A DNA stretch of 15,517 bases from the NCBI GenBank assembly GCA_030625995.1, contig DAOUPU010000040.1, forward strand, positions 1 through 15,517, written 5' to 3'. The stretch is from Flavobacteriaceae bacterium (GTDB lineage Bacteria; Bacteroidota; Bacteroidia; Flavobacteriales; Flavobacteriaceae). Numbering within the stretch: position 1 is the stretch's first letter; each line of letters opens with the position of its first letter. Positions 6,387 through 13,622 of the stretch are shown piece after piece. The notes beneath the pieces are model-generated. The model did not search any database. It had not been told where the DNA came from and was given only the letters and a program-made list of their open reading frames with translations. The translations under genes were made by a program, and so were the position numbers.

Positions 6387-7520
6387 TTAACAGCAATTTT
6401 CTTTGACTCTTCTATACATTTCTTCATAATGAGGTAGGATACTTTCCAAAGAAAATTTATGTGCATGATCAAAAGCATTGTCTTTGAACCTTTTTAACCT
6501 TTCTTCATCCTTTAATATAAAAACAGCCTTTTTAGACATCTCTGAAATATCTCCGACATCGCTTAAGAATCCTGTTTCTCCTTGTACATTCAACTCAGGT
6601 AATCCGCCTGTATTAGTTGATATCACCGGAGTTCTTGCCGCCATAGCTTCAAGGGCCGCCAAACCAAAACTTTCCGTCTCAGAAGGCAAAAGAAACAAAT
6701 CACTAAAACATAATATTTCTCTTATCTCATCACTCTTACCCATGAAGAGTATATTTTTTTTGATACCCAATTCTTTAGCCAGTATTTCCGCTTTTTCTCG
6801 GTCAGGTCCATCTCCAACCATCAATAATTTTGATGGAATCGATTTTTGAATTTCATTAAAAGTCAAAATAACATCCAGAACCCTTTTTACAGGCCGAAAA
6901 TTACTGATATGAGTAATGATCTTTTCATCTGAATTTGCCAGAGTTCCCCTCTTGCAGTCTTCATCATTAATATCTTTCTGTTTCTTGAAATCGACGAAAT
7001 TATGTATAACATCAATCTCTTTATTAATATTGAACAGCCTCAAAGTGTCTCTTCTTAAACTATCTGATACTGAAGTTACTACATCAGAATTATTGATACT
7101 AAATTCTACTGCTGTTTTATAAACAGGATGACTTCCAACAAGAGTTATATCTGTACCGTGCAAAGTAGTAACAATGGGCAGATTTATCCCTTTCTGTTTA
7201 AGCATCTGTTTCGCCATATATGCCGCATAAGCATGTGGAATCGCATAATGGACATGGACAATATCCAGATCATATTTTTCAACAACTTCCGCCAGTTTAC
7301 TTGAAAGAGCTAATACATAGGGTTGGTAGTGAAATAGAGGATAATCTTCTAAGAACACTTCGTGAAAATGTAAATTTGGATTCAAAAAATTTAATCTTAC
7401 CGGTTGGTGAGAAGTTATAAAATGTACATTATGTCCTTTATGAGCTAAAGCCATTCCAAGTTCTGTAGCCAAAACTCCACTCCCACCATAAGTGGGATAA
7501 CAAACAATTCCTAGATTCAT
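6387..7520 (-). CDS. bshA: N-acetyl-alpha-D-glucosaminyl L-malate synthase (bacillithiol biosynthesis)
   Basis: GT4-family glycosyltransferase (GT-B fold) joining UDP-GlcNAc and L-malate, the first step of bacillithiol synthesis in the cytosol. The 377 residues match BshA end to end: GIVCYPTYGGSGVLATELG (4-22), HFHEV and the YPLFHYQPY region, LDIVHVHYAIPHA (85-97), TTLHGTDITLVG (118-129), HISNFRPVKRVLDV (204-217) and the EX7E motif with E283 and E291 (ESFGLAALE). The VGDGP loop (235-239) is in place. The substrate-specific sequences, from memory of B. subtilis BshA, separate it from other GT4 enzymes. It ends in a Cys-Cys pair (376-377), which I cannot explain. It lies 49 bases downstream of the dipeptidase gene. 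bshB and bshC are not in the window. Confidence 0.93.
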   Translation of the reverse strand: MNLGIVCYPTYGGSGVLATELGMALAHKGHNVHFITSHQPVRLNFLNPNLHFHEVFLEDYPLFHYQPYVLALSSKLAEVVEKYDLDIVHVHYAIPHAYAAYMAKQMLKQKGINLPIVTTLHGTDITLVGSHPVYKTAVEFSINNSDVVTSVSDSLRRDTLRLFNINKEIDVIHNFVDFKKQKDINDEDCKRGTLANSDEKIITHISNFRPVKRVLDVILTFNEIQKSIPSKLLMVGDGPDREKAEILAKELGIKKNILFMGKSDEIREILCFSDLFLLPSETESFGLAALEAMAARTPVISTNTGGLPELNVQGETGFLSDVGDISEMSKKAVFILKDEERLKRFKDNAFDHAHKFSLESILPHYEEMYRRVKENCC

Positions 7521-7569
7521 ACTTATTTTTCAATTTATTAGCGTAAGACATTAAATAAATAAGCTTACT

Positions 7570-8733
7570 CTATGGTAAATTTTTCAACAGAAAATTCTTT
7601 ACATTCTCTCCCATTATTTTTTTAATTTCTTCCTCATTAAATCCTATTTTTTTCATTTCTTCAACAATTAAAGGTAATCCTGTAATATCAAATGGGGTCA
7701 TTACTGATCCGTCAAAATCTGACCCTAAGGAAACAAAATCAACACCCACCAGATCCGAAGTGTATTTCATGGCTCTTGCAGTAGCCGCTGCGTCAATGCC
7801 ACAAACAGCTTCTTCAAACATGGCAATGCATATTATACCTCCTGAATTTGCAATGGCCCTTAAATGCCTGTCTGATAAATTTCTGACACTATCACATGTG
7901 CCTCTAACTCCTGTATGTGATGAGATAATTGGACCATTAGTTACTTCAAATATATCGTCGATTGTTTTTGGAGCACAATGAGCAATATCAACGATCATAT
8001 CCAATGAAACCATCTTGAGAATAACAGATTTTCCAAATTCAGTTAGTCCTTCTTTTTTTACGCCATGAGCAGAACTACCCAGCTTATTGTCAAAAAAGTG
8101 CACGGCCGACATCATTCTTACACCATTGTCATATAAAACCTGAACATTTTCAATCTTCCCATCCAGGGCATGCGCTCCTTCAACCCCAAGAATCCCCGCT
8201 GATATTCGTTTATCTTTTTTTCTGTCAGAAATAAAATTTGATAATTCTTCCGAGCTTATAACAACTCGAAATTTACCCTCCGATCTTTCAGCAAAACCAT
8301 GCAATTCCTTACACTGTAAAATAGCTCTTTTGGTTAAACTACTTGTTGGTCGTCCTTGAGCCAAAAACAAAGAACTAATATTGTCCGTATCCCCCGTATT
8401 TTTATCAAAATTTTGATCCTTTGGAGATTTAGTTACTATAGTGAAAGCCTGTAAACCAATATTAGCCTTAATCATCTTCGGTATATCCACCTGTCCGAAA
8501 TCATTATCATTTAAAAGGTCTCTTTTCCAAAGCAGGGCATCACAGTGCATATCGGCTATAAAGCTCAAATTGTCATAAAGTTCCTGGCTTTCCGCAGACA
8601 CCACATATGGTGGTTTTGTCCTAATTTGATTGTGCTGTTTGTCGACTATTTTTGGCACAATTGAGATAACCAAAAAATAAATAAATACGAGAAAAACAAC
8701 GAGGTAAATTAAAATTTTAGATCCTTTTTTCAC
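7570..8733 (-). CDS. Membrane-anchored dipeptidase, peptidase family M19 (renal-dipeptidase type)
   Basis: Zinc-dependent dipeptidase of the amidohydrolase-like M19 family. Counted from the GTG at 8733 (387 residues), there is one N-terminal transmembrane helix (about 5-28), so the catalytic domain is probably periplasmic. The metal ligands are in order: H63 and D65 (ADMHCDALLW), E185 (GVEGAHAL), H252 (DIAHCAP) and H273 (SSHTGVRG), followed by RNLSD and GSDFDG (D339, D341). The only in-frame ATG is at 8805. That start would add 24 residues and run divergently through the NUDIX start and its promoter, so the GTG just before K-K-G-S-K-I is preferred. The substrate (D-Ala-D-Ala, L,D- or L,L-dipeptides) cannot be told. 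It probably heads a transcript with bshA. Confidence 0.85.
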   Translation of the reverse strand: MKKGSKILIYLVVFLVFIYFLVISIVPKIVDKQHNQIRTKPPYVVSAESQELYDNLSFIADMHCDALLWKRDLLNDNDFGQVDIPKMIKANIGLQAFTIVTKSPKDQNFDKNTGDTDNISSLFLAQGRPTSSLTKRAILQCKELHGFAERSEGKFRVVISSEELSNFISDRKKDKRISAGILGVEGAHALDGKIENVQVLYDNGVRMMSAVHFFDNKLGSSAHGVKKEGLTEFGKSVILKMVSLDMIVDIAHCAPKTIDDIFEVTNGPIISSHTGVRGTCDSVRNLSDRHLRAIANSGGIICIAMFEEAVCGIDAAATARAMKYTSDLVGVDFVSLGSDFDGSVMTPFDITGLPLIVEEMKKIGFNEEEIKKIMGENVKNFLLKNLP

Positions 8734-8742
8734 AGTAATTGT

Positions 8743-8765
8743 TAAATTTGTAAGTTGTAAATTTG
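8743..8765 (+). promoter_or_regulatory. Two tandem TAAATTTG -7-like boxes before the NUDIX gene
   Basis: TAAATTTG occurs at 8743-8750 and again at 8758-8765, both exact TAnnTTTG on the plus strand, 15 bases apart. The second lies 24 bases before the ATG at 8790 and suits a short leader. A TTG at 8739-8741 is 16 bases upstream of the second box, shorter than the ideal 19. They may be alternative promoters or one promoter and a chance copy. Confidence 0.5.
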
Positions 8766-8789
8766 GGTGATGTAAAAATAATATATAAT

Positions 8790-9422
8790 ATGGAATTTGA
8801 GTCATTTTTATTATTAATTTCCAAGGTTAGGAATATTGAACCGGGAGGGTTAAGTTCTCAATTTAAAATGGCACCAGTGGAAAGAAAGATATTTAGTAAT
8901 TTAAGCATCAATCGAAGGAACCCAAAAAAAGCTGCTGTTCTGGCCCTTTTTTATCCAAACAGAAATAATGAAACCTGCTTTTCATTAATATTGAGGCCAA
9001 ATTATAAAGGAGTGCATTCAAGACAGATAAGTTTTCCAGGCGGAAAGTTTGAAAAATCGGATGATAGTCTAAAAGCTACGGCACTAAGAGAAACTTATGA
9101 GGAAATTGGGGTCGAAACCACAGATATCCAAATAGAGAAACAACTTACAAATACTTTTATACCGCCAAGTAATTTTTTGGTTAGCCCTTTTTTAGGTGTG
9201 ATTAAATATACGCCATCATTTAGATACAATCATGAGGTAGAAAAAGTAATTGAGGTAAAATTATTAGATTTGTTAAAAGAAAGTTCTGTAACTTCAAAAA
9301 AACTTAGCACCAGCTATATGAAGAATATAGATGTACCATATTATAAATTAAACGATTATATGGTTTGGGGAGCAACAGCAATGATGTTAAGTGAAATTAA
9401 AGACCTACTTAAATCAATATAA
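8790..9422 (+). CDS. NUDIX hydrolase, CoA-pyrophosphatase type (NudL/YeaB-like)
   Basis: A 210-residue cytosolic NUDIX hydrolase. The NUDIX box is visible within GGKFEKSDDSLKATALRETYEEIGVE (GX5EX7REUXEEXGU pattern, slightly lengthened after GGK as in this subgroup). Just before it is SRQISFPGG, and the N-terminus has FKMAPVERK, both hallmarks of the CoA-diphosphatase subgroup that splits CoA into 3',5'-ADP and phosphopantetheine. The C-terminal VWGATAMMLSEI is also typical. The ATG at 8790 is chosen because it gives the usual N-terminus and follows the TAAATTTG boxes. An upstream TTG at 8763 overlaps that box. It is followed after 39 bases by the acyltransferase gene, which has its own -7 box. 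Activity on other nucleotides is possible. Confidence 0.9.
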   Translation: MEFESFLLLISKVRNIEPGGLSSQFKMAPVERKIFSNLSINRRNPKKAAVLALFYPNRNNETCFSLILRPNYKGVHSRQISFPGGKFEKSDDSLKATALRETYEEIGVETTDIQIEKQLTNTFIPPSNFLVSPFLGVIKYTPSFRYNHEVEKVIEVKLLDLLKESSVTSKKLSTSYMKNIDVPYYKLNDYMVWGATAMMLSEIKDLLKSI

Positions 9423-9435
9423 CCATATATTTTTT

Positions 9436-9443
9436 TAAGTTTG
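9436..9443 (+). promoter_or_regulatory. -7 box (TAAGTTTG) before the acyltransferase gene
   Basis: An exact TAnnTTTG lying between the NUDIX stop and the acyltransferase start, 18 bases before the ATG at 9462. No TTG is visible 19 bases upstream. It suggests at least some independent transcription of the second gene. Confidence 0.45.
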
Positions 9444-9461
9444 TTATGCTAAAATGTGAAA

Positions 9462-10274
9462 ATGGATTTATTTAAACAGGATATTTTTGGGAAAAATTTA
9501 TTTCTAAAGAAAACATTATTCCAGATGGTTGGGTTGTTTTCTCACAGAAGATATAGAGGATTTAACGAACTGCAAATTGAAGGTTCAGAGATCATCAGAG
9601 ATCTACCGGACAATAATGTTCTATTCGTATCGAACCACCAAACCTATTTTGCAGATGTAGTAGCCATGGTTCATGTTTTTAATGCTGCTTTAAGCGGAAG
9701 AGTAGACAATATAAAGGATATTGGATATCTTTGGCGGCCAAAGATGAACATTTATTATGTTGCGGCTAAAGAGACTATGCGCTCGGGAATGCTTCCTAAA
9801 ATAATGGAATATGGTGGGTCAATATCGATAGAAAGAACATGGAGAGAAAAGGGCAAGGATGTTAATAAGCAGGTTAAAATGTCTGATGTTTCCAGTATAA
9901 CCAGAGCCTTGCAAGATGGATGGGTAATAACTTTTCCTCAAGGTACCACTACTCCTTTCAAGCCTATTAGAAGAGGAACAGCTCACATTATACAGAAGAA
10001 CAAACCAATTGTTGTCCCTATTGTTATTGACGGTTTTAGAAGATCTTTTGACAAAAAAGGACTTTTAATTAAAAAAAGGGGCATCTTACAATCAATGGTA
10101 ATTAAGAAACCGTTGGAAATTGATTATGAAAAGGACGATGTGAAGAGTATAGTTCAAAAACTTGAAATGGCCATTGAGCAGCACAAATCTTTTTTAAAAG
10201 TGACCCCAATAAAGGAGTATCATAAAAGCGAAAATGAGCTAAATAAAAAAAGAGAATTCTGGGATACCTATTGA
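9462..10274 (+). CDS. PlsC-like 1-acyl-sn-glycerol-3-phosphate acyltransferase family protein
   Basis: A lysophospholipid acyltransferase-superfamily (LPLAT) protein of 270 residues, probably at the inner face of the cytoplasmic membrane. Motif I NHQTYFAD (58-65) gives the catalytic NHx4D dyad H59/D65. The later block FPQGTTTPFKPIRRGT replaces the common FPEGTRS motif III, with Q instead of E, and PIVVPIVIDGFRRSF corresponds to motif IV. There is no strong transmembrane helix, only a hydrophobic N-terminal patch. The acceptor is uncertain: the Q for E change and the insertion carrying WREKGKDVNKQVK suggest it may not be the housekeeping PlsC, and it could acylate ornithine, glycine or other amino-lipids known in Bacteroidota. 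The start could also be GTG at 9456, two codons earlier. Confidence 0.82.
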   Translation: MDLFKQDIFGKNLFLKKTLFQMVGLFSHRRYRGFNELQIEGSEIIRDLPDNNVLFVSNHQTYFADVVAMVHVFNAALSGRVDNIKDIGYLWRPKMNIYYVAAKETMRSGMLPKIMEYGGSISIERTWREKGKDVNKQVKMSDVSSITRALQDGWVITFPQGTTTPFKPIRRGTAHIIQKNKPIVVPIVIDGFRRSFDKKGLLIKKRGILQSMVIKKPLEIDYEKDDVKSIVQKLEMAIEQHKSFLKVTPIKEYHKSENELNKKREFWDTY

Positions 10275-10449
10275 AAAAGAAGGTGTCTTAAAAGCATGAA
10301 TTTGTCATATCAACCCTGCCTCTGCCCTTTAGGTTTGTAACGAAAAAATTTCAAAATGTTATTTTTTTAATAATATAGATTCTTCAACTTCGCTCCAGTA
10401 GATATGTATTTTTTTAACAAGCTTTTAAGACGTCCTCCTTTTAGCTTTA
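10275..10449. repeat. Degenerate intergenic repeat between convergent genes, with outer inverted repeats
   Basis: GTCTTAAAAGC at 10285-10295 is repeated inverted as GCTTTTAAGAC at 10421-10431 (11 bp perfect; flanks AGG and CCT extend the similarity with a one-base offset). The interior includes TTTGTCATATCAACCCTGCC and ATTCTTCAACTTCGCTCCAG. From memory these look like decayed copies of the GTCATTTCGA.../...CTTCGACTTCGCTC repeats that litter Bacteroidota intergenic DNA. No ORF is present. A T7 run at 10409-10415 has no clear preceding stem. The identity is inferred. Confidence 0.35.
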
Positions 10450-10920
10450 TTAAGACAACCAAGCCTTCATCATCCAAACTGTTTTTTCTTGTTCAGTAAT
10501 GAAATCACTCATCATTGAATTGGTGCCTTCATCATCAGCATTGTCCGACTCATCTAATATTAGTCTTTCAATTTTAAGTAATTCCGCTAGTGAATTAACA
10601 ATTAATTCAACGGCTTGAGTATCATTGCTAATATTTTTTCCTACCGGAACACTCGATACTTTAATATATTCATCAAAAGTGTGCGTTGGTGCACCTCCTA
10701 AAGTTAGAATTCGTTCGGCTATCATATCAACTTTTTCCTGTGAATCCGTATAATTCTCTTCAAATTTTACGTGTAAATCAAAAAAGTTTTTACCCTTTAT
10801 ATTCCAATGCAAGCCTCTAACATTCTGATAATAAACTTGGTAATTCGCCAGTAACATATTTAAACTCTTAACCAGTTTTTCTGTTTTTTCTTTATCTAAT
10901 CCGATGATCGATTTATTCAT
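10450..10920 (-). CDS. dps: Dps-family ferritin-like DNA-protection protein
   Basis: A mini-ferritin (expected dodecamer) that oxidises Fe(II) with H2O2 and stores the iron, protecting DNA. The 156 residues have the Dps layout. The inter-subunit ferroxidase ligands are H38 (GLHWNIKG), H50 (FFDLHVKFEE), D65 and E69 (EKVDMIAERI), with the same spacing as Listeria Dps H31/H43/D58/E62. The LGGAPTHTFDEYIK loop is also typical. The N-terminus is short and only mildly basic, so strong DNA binding is not obvious. It is divergent from oxyR across 104 bases, pointing to peroxide control. The upstream GATATTTG (10952-10945, minus strand) differs from the -7 consensus only at its first base. The ATG at 10920 is the natural start. 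Confidence 0.95.
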   Translation of the reverse strand: MNKSIIGLDKEKTEKLVKSLNMLLANYQVYYQNVRGLHWNIKGKNFFDLHVKFEENYTDSQEKVDMIAERILTLGGAPTHTFDEYIKVSSVPVGKNISNDTQAVELIVNSLAELLKIERLILDESDNADDEGTNSMMSDFITEQEKTVWMMKAWLS

Positions 10921-11024
10921 ATTTTCTAAGATTTAAAATTTATACAAATATCTCAATATTATAGCACTAGTTTGCATAGGAATCATTGATAGTTTTAATA
11001 TCTTTATCAAAAATATTTATAGAA
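10921..11024. promoter_or_regulatory. Divergent dps-oxyR control region
   Basis: The 104-base shared intergenic region holds a near-consensus dps -7 box (GATATTTG, minus, 10952-10945) and a weaker oxyR candidate (TAGTTTTA, plus, 10990-10997). ATAG tetramers lie at 10961-10964, 10976-10979 and 10989-10992. These recall OxyR ATAG/CTAT half-sites but are not spaced as in the E. coli motif, so an OxyR operator is only an inference from gene order. Confidence 0.4.
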
Positions 11025-11975
11025 ATGACGATTACTCAACTAAATTATCTCCTGGCTGTTGCCGAGTATAAAAACTTTACCATAGCTGCAAATAAGAGCT
11101 TTGTTACCCAACCTACTTTATCTATGCAAATTCAAAAATTAGAAGATGAATTAGAAGTAACAATTTTTAACAGAAAGAAAAAGCCAATCGAATTAACACC
11201 CATAGGTGAAAAAATAATTGAGCAGGCTAAAACTATTGTAAATGAGAGCAACAGGATCGTTGATATTGTTGAGCAACAAAAGGGATTTATTGGTGGAGAG
11301 TTTAAAATTGGTATCATTCCAACAATTACACCCACTTTACTCCCATTCTTCTTAAAATCCTTTTTAAAAAAATATCCAAAAGTCAAATTAATTATAGAAG
11401 AGTTGACAACCACTGAAATCATTAAAAAATTAGTAGATGGTCATATAGATGCCGCAATTGCTGCTACACCATTAGAGAACGAAGCCATTAAAGAAAAGCC
11501 ACTTTATTATGAACCTTTTGTTGGATTCGTATCTAGTGATCATCGTTTATATAACAATGAATATATAACAGAAGAGGATTTGGATCTCACAGATATTTTA
11601 CTTTTAGAAGATGGACATTGTTTTAAAAATAGTGTGATAAATCTATGTAAAGCGACTAACGACACAAGTAATGCTCATTTCAATCTGGAGAGTGGCAGTA
11701 TAAGCACTTTAATTAAATTATCGAAGGAAGGACTCGGAATGACCTTAATTCCATATCTACATACTTTGGATCTGGCTGAAGAAGATAAAAAATATTTGAA
11801 GCAATTTAATGAAACAGTTCCGGCCAGAGAGGTGAGTATTATTTACCATAAATCACAATTAAAGATGCAACTCATTGAGGCTCTGAAAGATACAATTGAT
11901 GGAATTATACGCGGTGCAATCTCTTTTCACGATGTGAAGATAATAAGCCCGATAAGCAAAAAAAAAGCAGTGTAA
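11025..11975 (+). CDS. oxyR: Hydrogen-peroxide-sensing LysR-family regulator OxyR
   Basis: A LysR-type transcription regulator with an N-terminal winged HTH (about 1-60; TIAANKSFVTQPTLSMQIQKLEDELEV) and a periplasmic-binding-protein-like sensor domain. The diagnostic feature is LEDGHCFKNSVINLC, with cysteines at 199 and 208, exactly the numbers of the redox pair in E. coli OxyR when the ATG at 11025 is used. That coincidence also supports this start over the TTG at 10986. Other OxyR blocks are GIIPTITPTLLP (96-107) and EGLGMTLIP. Total length is 316 residues against about 305 in E. coli. The divergent dps gene is a classic target. The stop is one base from that of a convergent small gene. The last residues (KKKAV) are unremarkable. 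Confidence 0.93.
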   Translation: MTITQLNYLLAVAEYKNFTIAANKSFVTQPTLSMQIQKLEDELEVTIFNRKKKPIELTPIGEKIIEQAKTIVNESNRIVDIVEQQKGFIGGEFKIGIIPTITPTLLPFFLKSFLKKYPKVKLIIEELTTTEIIKKLVDGHIDAAIAATPLENEAIKEKPLYYEPFVGFVSSDHRLYNNEYITEEDLDLTDILLLEDGHCFKNSVINLCKATNDTSNAHFNLESGSISTLIKLSKEGLGMTLIPYLHTLDLAEEDKKYLKQFNETVPAREVSIIYHKSQLKMQLIEALKDTIDGIIRGAISFHDVKIISPISKKKAV

Positions 11976-11976
11976 A

Positions 11977-12174
11977 TTAGCTTTTCAAAATAGCCAGACT
12001 CACGTAAAGTTCGGGTTTGTTAGCGGTGAATTCTAATAACCAAATTCGTAATTCTTCTATTTCAAATGGTAATAATCTTTTGATAGCTTTTTTTAATTCT
12101 TTAGTAAATAAATCAGTGTCAAAACTTACCTTTTTAAGAATCGTTTTAGTGTAATCGTATATTGCTCTTGCCAT
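11977..12174 (-). CDS. Small conserved hypothetical protein, 65 residues
   Basis: The sequence ARAIYDYTKTILKKVSFD...LFTKELKKAIKRLLPFEIEELRIW...FTANKPEL reads like a small conserved Bacteroidota protein that I recall only as hypothetical. It is predicted as two or three amphipathic helices, with a basic middle (KKAIKRLLP), no signal peptide and no cysteine. It is probably cytosolic and possibly a binding partner of a larger protein. It is convergent with oxyR, the stops being one base apart. It lies 109 bases downstream of the 91-residue gene; only imperfect -7-like boxes (for example CATTTTTG) are seen in that gap. No function is assigned. Confidence 0.7.
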   Translation of the reverse strand: MARAIYDYTKTILKKVSFDTDLFTKELKKAIKRLLPFEIEELRIWLLEFTANKPELYVSLAILKS

Positions 12175-12283
12175 ATTTTTCTATTAAATTAAGTACTGAG
12201 TAATTTGAACGATAATTACATATGCATATTACAAAATTTTTGTTAAAAAACCAAAAATGTTCAAAAGTCTTAATTCAAACCGC

Positions 12284-12559
12284 CTAATCAACCTTAAGCT
12301 TCTCCAATTTTGTTAATAAACTTGAACCTTTCTTTTCCAGCTCAGCATGGATAGATTGAAAATGTTTCTTTTTATTTTCTACCCCTTTTTGATTTAACTT
12401 TACAACCAAATCATCAAATACTGCAATAGCTTCATCAATAATTTTTTCTGCTTTTGCAGAAATTTTATCATCACTTTTTAATTGACAAACATAGCATTCT
12501 TCAATGATGTCAGATAATACATTATTAATTTCTTTTTTAAAATTCTTTATACTCGCCAT
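12284..12559 (-). CDS. Conserved hypothetical helical protein, 91 residues
   Basis: The protein begins MASIKNFKKEINNVLSDIIEE and is almost wholly helical and charged, with heptad-like Leu/Ile spacing in the last third (HAELEKKGSSLLTKLEKLKV). This suggests a small coiled coil. It has one C-x-x-C-like pair spaced by two at ECYVCQ (C22, C25), probably not a metal site on its own. I recall similar uncharacterised Flavobacteriia proteins but no function. The ATG at 12559 follows a perfect -7 box at 12593-12586. It lies 50 bases downstream of manA on the same strand, so both readthrough and independent transcription are possible. Confidence 0.7.
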   Translation of the reverse strand: MASIKNFKKEINNVLSDIIEECYVCQLKSDDKISAKAEKIIDEAIAVFDDLVVKLNQKGVENKKKHFQSIHAELEKKGSSLLTKLEKLKVD

Positions 12560-12585
12560 CTTGTTTTATTTCAATTATTATGCCA

Positions 12586-12593
12586 CAAAAATA
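12586..12593 (-). promoter_or_regulatory. -7 box (TATTTTTG) before the 91-residue protein gene
   Basis: An exact TAnnTTTG on the minus strand in the 50-base gap after manA. Its end is 26 bases before the ATG at 12559. No TTG 19 bases upstream. Confidence 0.45.
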
Positions 12594-12609
12594 AACATTA
12601 TAAGCCAAA

Positions 12610-13587
12610 TTAAGAAATATAAATTTCCAATAATTCTGACACTCCTAAAGGAACAATTTCGAATTCGTTTAAAATCGCTGGCAATAATATGGTTTCACCA
12701 ATATTAATTGTTTCTTCATATTTATCCGATCTAATTTTAACTCCTTCACCTCCAACACACATATAAATCACAAAGGAATCTTTAGAGCTGTTATCTATCC
12801 TAACGATCCTATCAATAGGCAAAATATTTGTTGTAAAATATTGACAATCAATTATATTTGAAATCTTATTCAACGACTTGTCATAATTCGTATTATATTT
12901 GGTTTCCACTGTAAAATCAATGGCCTCCAAAGCTTCTTCCGTGTGCAATTCGCGGTAATTTCCATCACTATCTTTCCGGTCCCAGTCATAAATTCTATAG
13001 GTTATATCACTTGTCTGTTGAATTTCAGCAAGCAATACTCCTGCCCCAATTGCATGTACCCTACCTGTTGGTATAAAATAAACATCTCCCCTGTCAACTT
13101 CATCAAAATTCAATATTTCGACCAGTGTTTTGTTCTCCACATTATTAAGGTATGTTTCTTTGCTAACAATCTCTTTGAAACCAACTTGTAAATTAGCTTT
13201 TTCATCAGCTTGCATAACATACCACATTTCTGTTTTACCAAAGGAGTTGTGCCTTGATTTTGCCAGCTCGTCATTTGGATGCAATTGTATGCTCAATGCT
13301 TCCTTCGCATCAATATATTTAATCAATAAAGGAAATTGATTACCAAACTCCTGATATACTTTTTTACCTAATAAATGATCTCCAAACATTTCTATGAGTT
13401 CTTCCAAAGATTTCCCTTTCCATTTTCCATTGATAACTGTTGAAACGTCATTTTTAACAGTTGATATTTCCCAACTCTCACCAATATTATTTCTGTCGGA
13501 CTCTTTGTTTAAAAGACCTCCTAATTTTTCCCCTCCCCATATTTTTTCTTTCAAAATAGGTTTGAATTTTAACGGATAATCTATCAT
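12610..13587 (-). CDS. manA: Mannose-6-phosphate isomerase, class I (short bacterial form)
   Basis: Zinc-dependent cupin isomerase for mannose 6-phosphate and fructose 6-phosphate, feeding GDP-mannose and surface glycan synthesis or mannose use. At 325 residues it is the short form found in Bacillota and Bacteroidota. It starts with YPLKFKPILKEKIWGG. Zinc ligands are Q101 and H103 (LSIQLHPND), E120 (GKTEMWYV) and H178 (IPTGRVHAIGAG), and the catalytic arginine is R198 (ITYRIYDWDR). A C-terminal cupin-like half follows. The ATG at 13587 matches the family N-terminus. It is divergent from the adenine deaminase gene across 102 bases that carry a long imperfect hairpin. No clear minus-strand promoter was found. 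Confidence 0.95.
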   Translation of the reverse strand: MIDYPLKFKPILKEKIWGGEKLGGLLNKESDRNNIGESWEISTVKNDVSTVINGKWKGKSLEELIEMFGDHLLGKKVYQEFGNQFPLLIKYIDAKEALSIQLHPNDELAKSRHNSFGKTEMWYVMQADEKANLQVGFKEIVSKETYLNNVENKTLVEILNFDEVDRGDVYFIPTGRVHAIGAGVLLAEIQQTSDITYRIYDWDRKDSDGNYRELHTEEALEAIDFTVETKYNTNYDKSLNKISNIIDCQYFTTNILPIDRIVRIDNSSKDSFVIYMCVGGEGVKIRSDKYEETINIGETILLPAILNEFEIVPLGVSELLEIYIS

Positions 13588-13622
13588 GTTACTATTATTA
13601 TTTTTGTAAATATCGATCTTTT

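Noticed and set aside
6478..6849. 123-residue plus-strand ORF antisense to bshA
   Set aside because: It lies wholly inside a strongly supported gene on the other strand; its Ser/Leu-rich composition is typical of an antisense shadow.
8763..8789. TTG start for the NUDIX protein
   Set aside because: It falls inside the TAAATTTG -7 box; the ATG at 8790 gives the family N-terminus.
10986..11024. Longer OxyR beginning at TTG 10986
   Set aside because: It adds a non-homologous tail; the ATG at 11025 places the redox cysteines at 199 and 208 as in E. coli.
12220..12229. Palindrome ATATGCATAT between the two small genes
   Set aside because: It is a short A+T-rich palindrome, likely by chance, and not placed relative to a clear promoter.
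11977..12559. Toxin-antitoxin pair
   Set aside because: The two small genes are 109 bases apart, show no toxin or antitoxin motif, and resemble conserved hypothetical proteins.
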